DNA of 64,000 nucleotides from Arsenophonus melophagi (GCA_032378655.1 JAVYJS010000005.1:30576-94575); one strand, 5' to 3'; positions 37,686 to 49,128 are shown, counted from the first letter of the stretch. Program-made: numbers and translations. Notes: generated from the sequence alone by a model not told the origin.

Positions 37686-38660
37686 ATGATAGATTTTGGC
37701 CGTTTTTATCAACAAATCGCAATTGGCCCACTGAGTCACTGGTTAGAAACATTGCCATGCCAACTGCAGCAATGGAAAAAAAACACACAAAATAAACAAT
37801 TCAACCGTTGGAAAAAAGTAGTAGAAAATTTACCTTCCATAACACCCACTTTTTTAGATCTAAAAAATACAGTAATGGTAAAAAATGAATGCCCTCTCTC
37901 TAAAAAAGAGAAAGTTCGAATCACCAAGCTTTTAAAAAATCTGATGCCTTGGCGTAAAGGCCCATTTTCTATTTATGATATTAATATTGATTGCGAATGG
38001 CAATCAGATTGGAAATGGAAACATATTTTACCTTATATTACTCCATTAAAAAATAAATTGGTGCTTGATGTTGGATGCGGTAATGGCTATCACATGTGGA
38101 GAATTGTCGGTGAAGGCGCAAAAATGGCCATTGGTATTGATCCTTCAGAACTATTTTTATGTCAATTTGCTGCTGTACGTAAATTAATGGGCAATAATCA
38201 GCAAGTCCATTTGTTACCATTATCTATTGAGCAATTACCGTCACTCACTGCTTTTGATACCGTATTTTCAATGGGAGTGCTTTATCATCGCCGTTCTCCA
38301 TTAGATCATCTCTCTCAGCTAAAACATCAATTAATTTCTGGTGGTGAGTTAATACTAGAAAGTTTAGTAATTGATGGCGATGAAAACCAATGTTTAATAC
38401 CGAATGGCCGTTATGCAAAAATGTGTAATGTCTATTTTATCCCATCAGCAAAAATGCTTAAAATTTGGTTACAAAGATGTGGTTTTTATGATGTACGTAT
38501 TGTTGATCAAACAGCTACTACTCTACAAGAGCAACGACAAACAGCTTGGATGGAAACCGAGTCATTAGCAAACTTTTTAGACCCCAATAACATTCATTTA
38601 ACAATTGAAGGTTATCCGGCTCCATTACGAGCTTTTTTAGTTGCTAAAAAAAAGCAATAA
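37686..38660 (+). CDS. cmoB: tRNA U34 carboxymethyltransferase
   Basis: Transfers the carboxymethyl group of carboxy-SAM to 5-hydroxyuridine 34 of tRNAs decoding with cmo5U. The 324 residues (E. coli 323) contain the MPWRKGPF motif near 90, the Rossmann motif VLDVGCGNGYH near 124, GIDPSELF and FDTVFSMGVLYHRRSP near 200. Retention of both CmoA and CmoB suggests wobble modification still matters with a reduced tRNA set. Confidence 0.96.
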   Translation: MIDFGRFYQQIAIGPLSHWLETLPCQLQQWKKNTQNKQFNRWKKVVENLPSITPTFLDLKNTVMVKNECPLSKKEKVRITKLLKNLMPWRKGPFSIYDINIDCEWQSDWKWKHILPYITPLKNKLVLDVGCGNGYHMWRIVGEGAKMAIGIDPSELFLCQFAAVRKLMGNNQQVHLLPLSIEQLPSLTAFDTVFSMGVLYHRRSPLDHLSQLKHQLISGGELILESLVIDGDENQCLIPNGRYAKMCNVYFIPSAKMLKIWLQRCGFYDVRIVDQTATTLQEQRQTAWMETESLANFLDPNNIHLTIEGYPAPLRAFLVAKKKQ

Positions 38661-39917
38661 GACATCATTTAGTACTCGATTATTAAAAATAATGACTATG
38701 TATCTATTTTAGGTAAATTTATCAATTTATGCATCGTTACGCATTATAGTGCCTGCTTTTCTACACCATTCCATTATGGAATGGTTTTACTTCGATGTAT
38801 ATACTTCGAGTATATACAAATTAATCAAGTGTCATGTACTTAACTATGTTAAAATACAGCATCTTACCAGAGAGTCTCTAATTTGAGATTTTGTCAACTC
38901 ACTCTTTAATAACGCTAGCATTAAGTTCGCATGGTACGGTAAATTACAGAGCACAGATTACAGAGTACAGTACAGTGAATCAATATACATGACCTCTTAC
39001 CTCTATCAGAGGACTAGAATCTTTATGGTAAAGTGCATAACAACATTGTTATTAAACATAATGGCTATATTAATCAGATAATATATTTAAATAAAAACGC
39101 ATAGCGTATCAACAGATACCCTTAAGGATTTCTTAAGGCATATATAATAAAATGACATATATGCAAGGATAGTCTAATGTGTGATAAAAATAAAACAATT
39201 TTGAATGGCTTCAAAATTTTCCTTTCACTGAAAACACTCAGTCTTTGACTTGCAATAATCCTGTTCGGATACTGAAATGGTTTAATTAAATAAACGTACC
39301 ATGGCATTCAAGTAACATCAAGATGGATTAGAAAATTTTAATAGCTATATACGCTGAATTCTGACACAATTATTGTGTAATTATTCAATTAAGAGCAAGT
39401 TTTTAAGGTTAGAAGAATAATACTACCAATTAGTATTCTTATTTTTATTGTAGTTATTAATTAATATATATACTTTTTTTTTAAAAAACCTATTTAACAT
39501 GATATATTAAAGTAATTACTTGTTATCAACAAAACTATCATCATTCACATGACCATAATTCTAATAATGTATTAGAATGTAATGTTTATTCTTCTTAAGA
39601 TAAATTTTGATCAGTGCAATGACTGGACATAACATAGGTTTTTAGAAAAACATGTTTAATAAAAATTACGATCTTTATTATTAGTAGTAATTGAGAAATT
39701 AATTAAATCCAAATTCTCCTTTTGTCATGCAGCAACATGACAAAGATAATATTATCTGATAGATTTGTTCTTAACATAGAGTAATCAATCAATCCTTTAT
39801 TATGGATTAGTGGCATTAAATAACTCTTTAATCGCATAAAATAGCTTTTTATTCTTGGCTCTTATAGCTATGTTTATTGAATTGAAATGAACACCATCTA
39901 TGGATTAAGGTAATCAT
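38661..39917. other. Gene-free region between cmoB and argS
   Basis: E. coli has torZ, torY, cutC and yecM here. No convincing fragment was read, although a minus-strand open frame at 39122-39307 lies where the yecM C terminus would be and has a faint resemblance to it. No strong hairpin was seen. Confidence 0.5.
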
Positions 39918-41648
39918 GTGAATATTCAAGCTCTTCTTTCAGAAAAAGTTAGTAATGCATTAATCGCTGCTGGAGCTCCTAATGATAGTGATGCAAATAT
40001 CCGCTCTGCAACCAAAGCTAAGTTTGGGGATTATCAAGCTAATGGTATCATATCTGCAGCTAGAAAAATGGGTATTCCTCCGTATCAGTTAGCAAAAAAA
40101 ATGCTACCGCTAATGCATCTGGAAAATATTGCAAGTAAAGTTGAAATAGCTGGACCTGGTTTTATTAATATTTTTCTTGATCAGCAATGGATAGCCAAAC
40201 AAATTGAATTGACCTTTCAACATAAAAAATTAGCTATCGGCGCCATTATTCCACAAACTGTCATTATTGACTATTCAGGTCCAAATGTCGCAAAACAGAT
40301 GCATGTTGGTCATTTACGCTCTACTATTATTGGTGATGCTGTTGCTCGCACATTAGAATTTTTAGGTCATAAAGTAATACGTGCTAATCATATTGGTGAT
40401 TGGGGAACACAGTTTGGTATGCTAATTGCCTACTTAGAAAAAAATCAACAAAAAAATATTGATAATATAGCTTTATCTGATTTAGAAACTTTTTATCGTG
40501 ACGCTAAAAAGCATTTTGATGAAGATAAAAATTTTGCTGAGTTAGCACGTCATTATGTAGTAAAGCTACAATCTGGTGATCAGTATTGTCGTAAAATTTG
40601 GCGAAAATTGGTTGATATTAGCATGGCGCAAAATCATAAAACCTACCAGCGTTTAAATGTTACATTAACTGAAAACGATGTAATGGGCGAAAGCTTATAT
40701 AATAATATGCTTCCTGATATTGTTGCTGATTTAGCAGCAAAAGGTTTAGCTGTTAAAAGTGATGGTGCGATGGTTGTATATCTAGATGAGTTTAAGAAAA
40801 AAGACGGTAGTTCTATTGGAGTGATCATACAAAAAAAAGATGGTGGCTATCTCTATACAACAACAGATATTGCCTGCGCAAAGTATCGTCATGAAATACT
40901 GAATGCTGAACGAGTACTTTATTATACAGATTCACGCCAGCATCAATATCTAATAAAAACTTGGGCTATTGCACGAAAAGCAGGCTATATTCCTGATACA
41001 ATGTCATTAGAGCATCACATGTTTGGTATGATGCTAGATAAAAATGGTAAACCATTCAAAACTCGCACGGGTGCTACGATTCGACTCACAGATTTACTTG
41101 ATGAAGCAATGGAACGTGCAGAACATCTTATAAGAAATAAAGATACTACTATACCAGAAGAGGAGCTACAATCCATTATTCATGCGGTTGCTATTGGGGC
41201 AATAAAATATGCAGATCTATCTAAAAATCGTACAATGGATTATATTTTTGACTGGGATACAATGTTAACTTTTGATGGTAATACCGCACCTTATATGCAA
41301 TATGCCTATAGTCGGGTAGCCTCGCTTTTCAAGCGAGGTAATATTAATCCAGAAATGTTAACGAAACAAGTAATTTTAACTAATAAGTATGAAAAAGCTC
41401 TAGCGACGTGTTTATTACAATTTGAAGAAAAAATATTAGTCGTTGCGCGTGAAGGATTACCGCATATTCTTTGTACTTATTTATACGATTTAGCTAGTTT
41501 ATTTTCTACTTTTTATGAACGTTGTCCAATTTTACATGCAGAAAATAGTGCTACGCGAGAAAGCCGATTAACACTGGCATCACTCACGCAAAAAACCTTA
41601 AAAATTTGTTTAGATATATTAGGAATTGCAACAGTAGAAAGAATGTAA
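39918..41648 (+). CDS. argS: Arginyl-tRNA synthetase
   Basis: Class I synthetase charging tRNA-Arg; it needs the tRNA for activation. The 576 residues (E. coli 577) start with GTG (MNIQALLSEKV). The N-terminal Add1 domain is followed by the HIGH motif HVGHLRST near 125, NHIGDWGTQFGML, the KMSKS-equivalent region around KPFKTRTGATI, and the C-terminal DALR anticodon-binding domain ending IATVERM. A perfect 28-bp-arm inverted repeat starts within the final codons. Confidence 0.97.
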   Translation: MNIQALLSEKVSNALIAAGAPNDSDANIRSATKAKFGDYQANGIISAARKMGIPPYQLAKKMLPLMHLENIASKVEIAGPGFINIFLDQQWIAKQIELTFQHKKLAIGAIIPQTVIIDYSGPNVAKQMHVGHLRSTIIGDAVARTLEFLGHKVIRANHIGDWGTQFGMLIAYLEKNQQKNIDNIALSDLETFYRDAKKHFDEDKNFAELARHYVVKLQSGDQYCRKIWRKLVDISMAQNHKTYQRLNVTLTENDVMGESLYNNMLPDIVADLAAKGLAVKSDGAMVVYLDEFKKKDGSSIGVIIQKKDGGYLYTTTDIACAKYRHEILNAERVLYYTDSRQHQYLIKTWAIARKAGYIPDTMSLEHHMFGMMLDKNGKPFKTRTGATIRLTDLLDEAMERAEHLIRNKDTTIPEEELQSIIHAVAIGAIKYADLSKNRTMDYIFDWDTMLTFDGNTAPYMQYAYSRVASLFKRGNINPEMLTKQVILTNKYEKALATCLLQFEEKILVVAREGLPHILCTYLYDLASLFSTFYERCPILHAENSATRESRLTLASLTQKTLKICLDILGIATVERM

Positions 41649-41700
41649 TCAAGACTGTGCTATGTGCTAATATAGCACATAGCACAGTCTTGATTACATT
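41642..41700. repeat. Inverted repeat, 28-bp perfect arms, starting inside argS
   Basis: Arms 41642-41669 and 41673-41700 around a 3-nt loop. The first arm includes part of the penultimate codon, the last codon and the stop codon of argS, so the second arm is an inverted copy of the gene end. It could form a very stable 3' hairpin on the argS message. Confidence 0.9.
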
Positions 41701-43469
41701 ATGTTAGCTCAGTTTAACCAACATAATTTTTTAGAAAATAAAAGAAGCAAAGGATGTAATCATGAAAGGTAATAATTGCAGCATATAAACTATGCTCGAA
41801 CTCAATGTTCATCATTTTAAATAAGTATTCTTATTTTATGTTCTTAACATAAGAACATAAAATGATTGCATAATAGATCTATCTATACACAGTAGATACT
41901 ACATTAAGTATGATGCAGAAGTCTTGAGAATACTGAACTATTCTACTACTACTAAAGTTTTTCATACTTTGAACATTAACAATGCTAAATTCATTTATTT
42001 ATTAAAATAAACTGATAACTGACCCTTTTTGAAAAAAATTACATAACAATCTAAGCGAATATTACATCTTTAATACAAGTTAGTATAAAACGTAGTTGAT
42101 GGTTTAATAATTAATATACTGAAAATACGTAAAAACTACTTACTGATGTTAAGAGTAAGTACCGTAGTATATTGAATACTGTACGTTTTACACCTATGAC
42201 AAATCAGTATTCATCACCCACGAAATATTTTGGAGACATAACTTCACCGCTGCCATGCATTCCTTATGCCATTAGGAATAATAATGCCATTTTTATATTA
42301 TATAAAAATGCTAAAACTATTGCAATATATTCTAAGTTTATTGCTTATGTTGCTTATAATGCAGTTGTCTTTAGCCGTTTTGTTTAATGAGATAAAACAA
42401 GTACATCTTTATCTCATTAAAATATTTTATTGTAATAAATATTTTAATGCATTTATGTTACTGATTCGCTACATCCTGGATGTAGGTGGAAATAAAATAT
42501 ATATCCTTACCACTTCTACGTATTAATCATCTTTTAGGCTCTGTAATATCTCGCAGTCACGTATTAATTTATGCTACCTTTAGTATAGGATTTTCATCTA
42601 ACTGCTTACTTTCTTCTCCTCCATTATTTAATAAATAATTCAATTTTATAAAAATTGGTATCCGCAATATACTTCAAACAATTTTTATTGTTTTTTCTGT
42701 AGCTACAGTGAGCATTATTTAACAACTAAAATATAGATTCCTATTATCAATAATCCTTTATCATTAATTCTAATTGTTTATGTAAAGTGTATTGATTATC
42801 TTTAATCTTACTACTTATTTACAACCAACTGTATTTTCTATTACTACCTTACTGTTATCAATGTAAGGATAATGTTTATGGCTAGTCTGAGCCGTATCAG
42901 ATTTTGTTGACCACTCTTTATTTCTGCCATCATTCCTACTTTAATAGCAGTACTTTCCGAACAGTAAAAGTGCAACTAATGCTTGTAATGGTGACACTGA
43001 AAAAAATAAAGTTAAGTACATTGTCATTATTAGTAAATCACTAATTAGTTAAGTTAACTTAATCAGCTAAGAAGTGATTTATTTTTTTTAACATGCTTAG
43101 TATATGAATGTTCTGATTGTACCTATATTTTATAGGGATACAATATAAGAAATGCTATTCTTAGTAAGATACCCTTTCCTATATAGGACAGGGTATCGGT
43201 TTTTAAAATTAGTTTAATACAACATAGTCTTTTTATGAATCAAGAATTATGAAATCTAAAACCACATATTACTTTCATAAAGTCATACAATTGTTAAAAC
43301 ACATAAGTAAAGAATAGAAAAACATAAAATGAAAGAGGAGTAATAAAATAATTACAAATTGATAATAGTAATGCTGTAGTAAAGCACTTAGTGTATAAGT
43401 GAAAGACTTATGTATAGCTTTATTCATTCTTCATAAGTCAATGAAACGTTAAAAGTACTTTTCATAACA
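41701..43469. other. Gene-free region at a synteny break (argS / ribE)
   Basis: About 1.8 kb with no recognisable gene. Short open frames at 42172-42387 and 42266-42526 overlap in different frames and look random. A C-terminal fragment of cfa, expected near ribE in E. coli, was not found. Confidence 0.5.
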
Positions 43470-43520
43470 GTTTATTAGCTTAAGTAATTCTCCTATTAAG
43501 AATTACTTAAGCTAATAAAC
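43470..43520. repeat. Inverted repeat, 22-bp perfect arms, after ribE
   Basis: Arms 43470-43491 and 43499-43520 around a 7-nt loop, 18 nt beyond the ribE stop on the minus strand. The position suits a transcript end for ribE. Confidence 0.85.
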
Positions 43521-43538
43521 AATGGTATTGTTAGAGTT

Positions 43539-44162
43539 CTAACAAAGCTTGTTATATTTTGATGCTATCATGCGCTCAACAGTATCAATAACTGCTTGAG
43601 TACTAGCATCAATTTCAATATTAACTTTATCTCCAAGTTGCTTTTCTCCGATCGTTGTACGAAACATGGTCTCTGGAATTAGATGAACAAAAACCTGATC
43701 CTTAATTATATTGCCAATTGTTAAACTAATTCCATCCACTCCAATAAATCCCTTATATAAAATATATTTCATTAATTGTTTTTTATATAGATAAAACCCG
43801 ATTTGTAGATTATTTGTAGTTTTAAAAATCTTGGATATTTCTGCTGTAGTAATGATATGACCAGACATAACATGTCCGCCAATTTCATCACCATATTTTG
43901 CTGATCTTTCTAAATTAATCATATTTCCTGGTTTTAAGCCTCCTAAGTTTGTCAATCTCAAAGTTTCGTGCATTATATCAAAACTTACTTGATCTCCATT
44001 AATATGAGTTACCGTTAAACAACAACCATTGTTAGCCACAGAGTCACCTGTTGCTAAACCAGTAAGTAATTGATGAGGGAATTGAACAGTATAAGTTCTA
44101 AAATTAAGGCTATCTTTTATGATCACTAATGTTCCTTTTCCTTGTACTATGCCTGTAAACAT
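43539..44162 (-). CDS. ribE: Riboflavin synthase alpha subunit
   Basis: Dismutates two 6,7-dimethyl-8-ribityllumazine to riboflavin. From the ATG at 44162 (GGAG upstream) it is 207 residues (E. coli 213). Two lumazine-binding repeats are present: MFTGIVQG, NGCCLTVT and SFDIMHETLRLTNLG, then GHVMSGHI, KGFIGVDGISLTIG and VHLIPETMFRTT. No FMN riboswitch was recognised upstream. Known as ribC in some E. coli literature. It suggests that the cell makes its own riboflavin. Confidence 0.96.
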   Translation of the reverse strand: MFTGIVQGKGTLVIIKDSLNFRTYTVQFPHQLLTGLATGDSVANNGCCLTVTHINGDQVSFDIMHETLRLTNLGGLKPGNMINLERSAKYGDEIGGHVMSGHIITTAEISKIFKTTNNLQIGFYLYKKQLMKYILYKGFIGVDGISLTIGNIIKDQVFVHLIPETMFRTTIGEKQLGDKVNIEIDASTQAVIDTVERMIASKYNKLC

Positions 44163-44329
44163 TACATTGAGCTCCAAACTGTAATAGCCAAGCAGCTATC
44201 ATGCTACGCTAGTGATACTAGATATGCCTCTAGACACAATAAATATGTAAGCTTGCTCTCTATGCATTAAATAATGTTGAAGTATTTATTTTCTAGAATC
44301 TATGGACTTGTAATAAAGTATGATAAGTA

Positions 44330-44490
44330 AATAAATACTTCATTCAAAATGCATAGATACATAAACCCCATTAGTACTGGATGTTAAAATTATTCTTGTT
44401 TAATTCTTATAATTGCTACTGACTTTATCATTGCAGCAATAGCAGGAATAGTTTTCTTAAAAAACATCATTTGCCTACTATTTCTGCAAT
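44330..44490 (+). pseudogene. mdtK: Possible remnant of mdtK (MATE efflux pump)
   Basis: In E. coli mdtK is divergent from ribE and lies before the valV tRNA. A plus-strand frame at about 44374-44485 has one stop in about 40 codons and reads TGC-stop-NYSCLILIIATD then AAIAGIVFLKNII. It aligns without gaps over 16 residues with the MdtK segment MGFVDTVMAGGYSATD and continues like VAIGTSIWLPAIL. The locus and strand are right, but identity is low. The rest of the gap 44178-45013 shows only a 10-bp-arm hairpin at 44508-44536. Confidence 0.4.
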
Positions 44491-44970
44491 GATATATTAT
44501 TTTGCTAGCTCTTGATTCATACTATTAATCAAGAGCATCTGCTTTCAGCAGAAAGCACAATCGGAATAATTTATGCTTACATAAAATGTATTAGAAATTA
44601 TAGATAACACATGTAATAGCTAATTTCTATCGCTTTAGCTATGTTTGTTGTCTATATGTGCTTTTATATGTATCCTATATATATTAGGTTTAATATTAAT
44701 TATTATACGGATTAATCAAACTTTATTGTTTTTGCTAGCGCTTTATATGAAAGCACTAAACTAGTTTCCTATTAAAGTTTCATAGTTAATCATTGTATTC
44801 ATGTTATTATTTTGTTAAATAAATAATTAACTATGAGCTTGTTATAAATGAAACTTCTTTAAAAGAAAGTCTTCTTTCTTAAAAGAAAGTTGTCCTTTAA
44901 TCCCAAGGAACATTCAAGACAAACTTTTACACTAAAAGTGTATTACTCTGTTGTAAGAGTAACGAACTGC

Positions 44971-44999
44971 TTGATAATATTAGTTCCATGCTATTATTA
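44971..44999 (+). promoter_or_regulatory. Possible sigma-70 promoter of tRNA-Val
   Basis: TTGATA at 44971-44976 and TTATTA at 44994-44999 with a 17-bp spacer, placing a start a few bases before the tRNA at 45014. The match is only moderate in such AT-rich DNA. Confidence 0.35.
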
Positions 45000-45013
45000 T
45001 GGCCATATTTATT

Positions 45014-45090
45014 GCGTCTGTAGCTCAGTTGGGTAGAGCACTGCCTTGACGTGGCAGTGGTCAGTGGTTCGAGTCCACTCAGACGCACCA
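45014..45090 (+). tRNA. valV: tRNA-Val(GAC)
   Basis: A 77-nt cloverleaf: acceptor GCGTCTG/CAGACGC, D-arm AGCTCAGTTGGGTAGAGC, anticodon arm CTGCC-TTGACGT-GGCAG with anticodon GAC, T-arm GTGGTTCGAGTCCAC and encoded ACCA. It lies near ribE as valV/valW do in E. coli; only one copy is left. Confidence 0.96.
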
Positions 45091-45234
45091 GGTATATTGT
45101 TATGGATATTTCCCTCAAATGATGAAACCAACTTTTTAAGCAGTATAAAACAACACCACAAGTATAATAATACTTGCACCATACTAGTAATCAGTTTACT
45201 AAACTCAATCGAGTGTAGTTCATTAACTAAATAA

Positions 45235-46770
45235 CTAAATCAACTGTTTTGAAAAATCTTGTAAACGAAAACCAAAAACAAATAATGTTGTGAAATAACT
45301 TATTGCACAGATAAAAATCATAAATAATAACCGAATCATCCGCATTAACATATTCCCTTGATCCCAAGGTGGCATAACATTTAATAGCATCAATAATATC
45401 GTTACCATAACGATCAAAGCGGCAATTAATTTCAAAAAAAATTTTCCCCATCCAGATAAAGGAACAAAAATTTCTTGACGACGTAATTGCCAATAAAGCA
45501 TCAAAGCATGAAAACATGCCGCTAAACCAATGGATAAGGCCAAACCGGTATGCTTAAATGGGCCAATAAATGCTAGATTCATTAATTGCGTTAAAAATAA
45601 GGTAATAATCGCAATTTTAACTGGCGTCTTAATATTTTGTCTGGAATAGAATCCAGGTACCAATACCTTAACGACAATTAATCCGATTAAACCAAAACAA
45701 TAAGCAATCAAAGCTCTCTGAGTCATTACAGTATCGTAGGCAGTAAAATTACCATATTGAAAAAGTGATACTGTTACTGGTTGAGCTAACATAGCCAGAA
45801 CAATAGCACAAGGCAACGATAATAAAAAACAAATCCTTAACCCCCAATCCATTATACGCTGATATTCTTGATGATCAGAAGTAGAGAAACTTTTTGCCAG
45901 GGAAGGTAAAAGGATTGTGCCAAGTGCCGCACCTAAAACACCAGCAGGTAACTCCATTAATCGATCAGCATAATACATCCATGATACAGAACCTGATTGT
46001 AAAAATGAGGCAAAAATAGTGTTAAGAATTAAAGAAATTTGACTTACTGAAACACCAAGAATCGCTGGGCACATTAACCTCATTACTCTCCATAAACCTC
46101 TATTATATAAAGAGAGACGTGGTAAAACCAACATACCTATTTTTTTTAAAAAAGGCAATTGATATAGCAATTGTAAAATGCCACCAACAAAAACCCCCCA
46201 TGCTAACGCTATAACTGGTGGCTTACAATATGGCGCCAATAACAATACAGACATGATCATACTAATGTTAAGCAATGTAGGCACAAAAGCAGGAACAGAA
46301 AAAAAGTTCCAACTATTTAAGATAGCTCCACAAAACGAAACTAAAGAGATCAAAAAAATATAAGGAAAAGTAATTTGTAATAAACGAATAGTTAAATCAA
46401 ATTTATCTGGTGTGCTGATAAAACCTGGAGCAGTAATATAAATAATCCAAGGTGCCGCCAATATTCCTGCTAGTGTAACAATGGCCAGTATTAATGTCAA
46501 GAAACCGGAAACATAAGCGATAAAAGTGCGTGTAGCTTCATTATTTTGTTGATTCTTATATCCTACTAAGATAGGAACAAATGATTGAGAAAATGCGCCT
46601 TCAGCAAAAATGCGCCGTAGAAGATTTGGTAATCTAAACGCAACAAAAAAAGCATCTGTTTCTGAAGCAGCACCAAAATAGCGAGCGATGATTGCATCTC
46701 GAATAAAGCCTAATATTCTTGAGAATATAGTCATGGAACTTATCGCTACTAACGATTTTAGTAAATTCAT
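45235..46770 (-). CDS. murJ: Lipid II flippase MurJ
   Basis: Inner-membrane MOP-superfamily protein that flips lipid II for peptidoglycan synthesis. From the ATG at 46770 it is 511 residues, the E. coli length, and starts MNLLKSLVAISSMT; the frame is open ten codons further up. Fourteen membrane helices are expected. RRIFAEGAFSQSFVPIL, ILGVSVSQISLI, SWMYYADRLMELP and FYSRQNIKTPVKIA are intact. It is convergent with the tRNA-Val gene. In E. coli it sits elsewhere, so this is a joined fragment. Confidence 0.96.
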   Translation of the reverse strand: MNLLKSLVAISSMTIFSRILGFIRDAIIARYFGAASETDAFFVAFRLPNLLRRIFAEGAFSQSFVPILVGYKNQQNNEATRTFIAYVSGFLTLILAIVTLAGILAAPWIIYITAPGFISTPDKFDLTIRLLQITFPYIFLISLVSFCGAILNSWNFFSVPAFVPTLLNISMIMSVLLLAPYCKPPVIALAWGVFVGGILQLLYQLPFLKKIGMLVLPRLSLYNRGLWRVMRLMCPAILGVSVSQISLILNTIFASFLQSGSVSWMYYADRLMELPAGVLGAALGTILLPSLAKSFSTSDHQEYQRIMDWGLRICFLLSLPCAIVLAMLAQPVTVSLFQYGNFTAYDTVMTQRALIAYCFGLIGLIVVKVLVPGFYSRQNIKTPVKIAIITLFLTQLMNLAFIGPFKHTGLALSIGLAACFHALMLYWQLRRQEIFVPLSGWGKFFLKLIAALIVMVTILLMLLNVMPPWDQGNMLMRMIRLLFMIFICAISYFTTLFVFGFRLQDFSKQLI

Positions 46771-46948
46771 GCAATATCTTTCTTTATCAAAAGAGACCAT
46801 AATAGCCTAATGTAGGCATACCAAAGGTTCGTTAGAGAACCATAAATTATGGATTAATTGTTAATAACATTAAAGGCAATTTAACTTAAATTTCTGTTGG
46901 TATTTTATTATCAGTCATGCAAAAAATGAGTTTTGAATAGCTGATATC

Positions 46949-46979
46949 CTGTTATCCTTAACAAGGATAAGGATAACAG
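46949..46979. repeat. Inverted repeat, 12-bp perfect arms
   Basis: CTGTTATCCTTA / TAAGGATAACAG around a 7-nt loop, in the long gap upstream of murJ. Confidence 0.65.
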
Positions 46980-48067
46980 TATGTTTATCCTTTAAAGGTT
47001 ACCAGTAGATATAACAATTAAGCATAATAATATCATAAAAAATTATTTTTTGCTAGCAAAAATCCTAGGAAATATTTTAGGATTTCATTTGTTTTATAGC
47101 ACTCCTTACCTGGTGTAACTGCTGATAAGATAGCTCAATACTTTCCTGTTTATTGAAACGTAACATATAAAATGACCGTTACTTTCCTAACGATATTTTA
47201 ATATAGAGTATTTTGATAATACCTAGAAAACTAAGCATTGCATTATTGAAATGAAATTATTTAATTAAGTTTTACCTTATTATTTAATATTTCTATAAAA
47301 TATTGTTTGTAGAAATAAATACTAAAAGTGACAGAAAATAAATCTTCACTACAACTATTTTAAGTAAAAAATTAATAAAATATAACCTGGTTTTTGTAAT
47401 AAAGGCTTTTTTAAAAAAATCTCTCTCTTAGATATGTTAAAACCGATAGGTAACAACATAACCTGAACCCAAAGAATCTAATTCAGTTAACTGAAGTAAA
47501 GTCAAAAACTCTTCAGTGATTATAAAAGATGCCCTGTTACCTTTTATGCTGCTTTTGAAGCATATCTTTCCATTTCTTAGTTAATAGATTTTACATCGAT
47601 CTTGTGTTGAGTGCATGTATTTTAACTATCTTTAACGAACGACTTTAATACCTAACCTATTAGGTTGTATCTGAGATAACTAAGGTGTGAGTTAAATAGA
47701 AATAGCTCTTGTTATCAAAGATGTAATACAAATTCCTCTGTGAATTTAATAGTGTCCGGAACAAGATTTTACTAGCTTTCTTGTTCACTGAAGAACCTAC
47801 TTCAAAGTAAAAGTCTTTATATTTCACTGTAACTTTTATTTTATACTTAAAAGTATAATCAATACTTCGAAAGAAAGAATGTGAGAAAAATTCAGTATTT
47901 ATGAGAAAATCTTTATGCTTATAGTCATTATAAGGGATTTATCAGTATTGCTGTACATCTATTAGCTATGATAGTGTTATCATAATTATTAGTTTTATAT
48001 GACAAATGCGGTATATTCTGAAAATTTTAAAAAATAAAAGTAAAAGATTAGTCATATATAGTATGAT

Positions 48068-48094
48068 ATGTGTTATCATATAATGATAACACAT
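48068..48094. repeat. Inverted repeat, 12-bp perfect arms
   Basis: ATGTGTTATCAT / ATGATAACACAT around a 3-nt loop, in the same gene-free gap. Confidence 0.65.
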
Positions 48095-49128
48095 TAGTCT
48101 TTTTTAATTTTATATTTTAGCTACCCTCACAACGCTATATTCAAGAACATGGAATCTTCCTATTGATTTATAGGAATTATAAATTTCTGGTCGTAATATT
48201 ATCTCGAAAATAGTTAAAATCGTCAGCTTAATTCTGACAATTCTTAGTAACTTTCTAAAAGTTTTATCTTCAAAAGATATGTCTGTTTTACAACTAAAAA
48301 CGGAAAGTAAAGTATTAATTAATTAACGCTAAATGGTTAAAAGTCAAAACCGTATAATAAGTTTTTTCCTTTATGAGCAGCAAGGAGGAAAACATCTACC
48401 AAGAGAGGAAAATTCACCATAAACGCAATATCGTAATCCTCTTTTGTTAACTGTCATTTCAAATGATGGTGTCGTCATTGATCTGCAAAATTCTTCGCCT
48501 TATTCCATTAAGGCAGTTTTACGTACCTTCATGACTAAAAGAGGATAGGACAATCGCTCTGTATAGAGTTTTTAATCGACTACAACACTGGACTTGTACA
48601 ACAGCTATAAACTGATCAAATAACTGTATGTAAGTGCATAGCGAAACCTAATCCACTTTATCTTCCTTTTTTATCTTTATCTATCTTCCGCACGATGGCA
48701 ATAATAAAAACGAAGAAAAATAAAAGTTCTTTAATGACATGTGGAGATCTTGTACTATAGTAATTAGTAATCACTAGGAATATCCAAGATAACATTTAGC
48801 CGCTCGTTGTGCTATGCATTTAGCTGATGTTAATCTAAGATAATTTTAAATTAATCTTATCTAATTAATTTTATCAATTCTTTCTAGAATATATTAAAAC
48901 CAGAATGTATTCATTATTATTTCAAACTAATACTATATATTAGTAAACTGTTTTTTGGTAAAGATTAAGAATTAAGGGCAATAAAATTGCTGCAGAGATG
49001 CTTCCAAGATATTGAATACTAGTTTGTACAAGCAGTAGATTGTGTATCATTACACCAAAGTAAATCAATAGAAACTTATTCATTAATGCTATTAATGATA
49101 GCTTATTTACCCTATCAATATAATAGGT

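Larger units (their letters stand above)
46801..49128. other. 2.3-kb gene-free region between murJ and tRNA-Ser
   Basis: No gene recognised; mviM and yceH, upstream of murJ in E. coli, were searched for on the minus strand without success. A minus-strand open stretch ending at 47437 reads GSGYVVTYRF at its end and is about 45 codons long, not identifiable. Small hairpins occur at 46949-46979 and 48068-48094. Confidence 0.5.

Noticed and set aside
39122..39307. Minus-strand 61-codon open frame in the cmoB-argS gap, possible end of yecM
   Set aside because: Position and strand suit yecM, but the resemblance is faint and no other part of YecM could be found, so I do not annotate it.
42172..42526. 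Two overlapping plus-strand open frames in the argS-ribE gap
   Set aside because: They overlap in different frames, have no ribosome site and no recognisable motif.
44927..45118. Minus-strand 63-codon open frame across the tRNA-Val gene
   Set aside because: It is the antisense translation of a tRNA (the familiar VRLSGLEPLTTATSRQ pattern), not a gene.
47437..47580. Minus-strand open stretch ending GSGYVVTYRF
   Set aside because: The terminal Phe recalls an outer-membrane barrel end, but it is only about 45 codons, has no signal and no upstream match; chance cannot be excluded.
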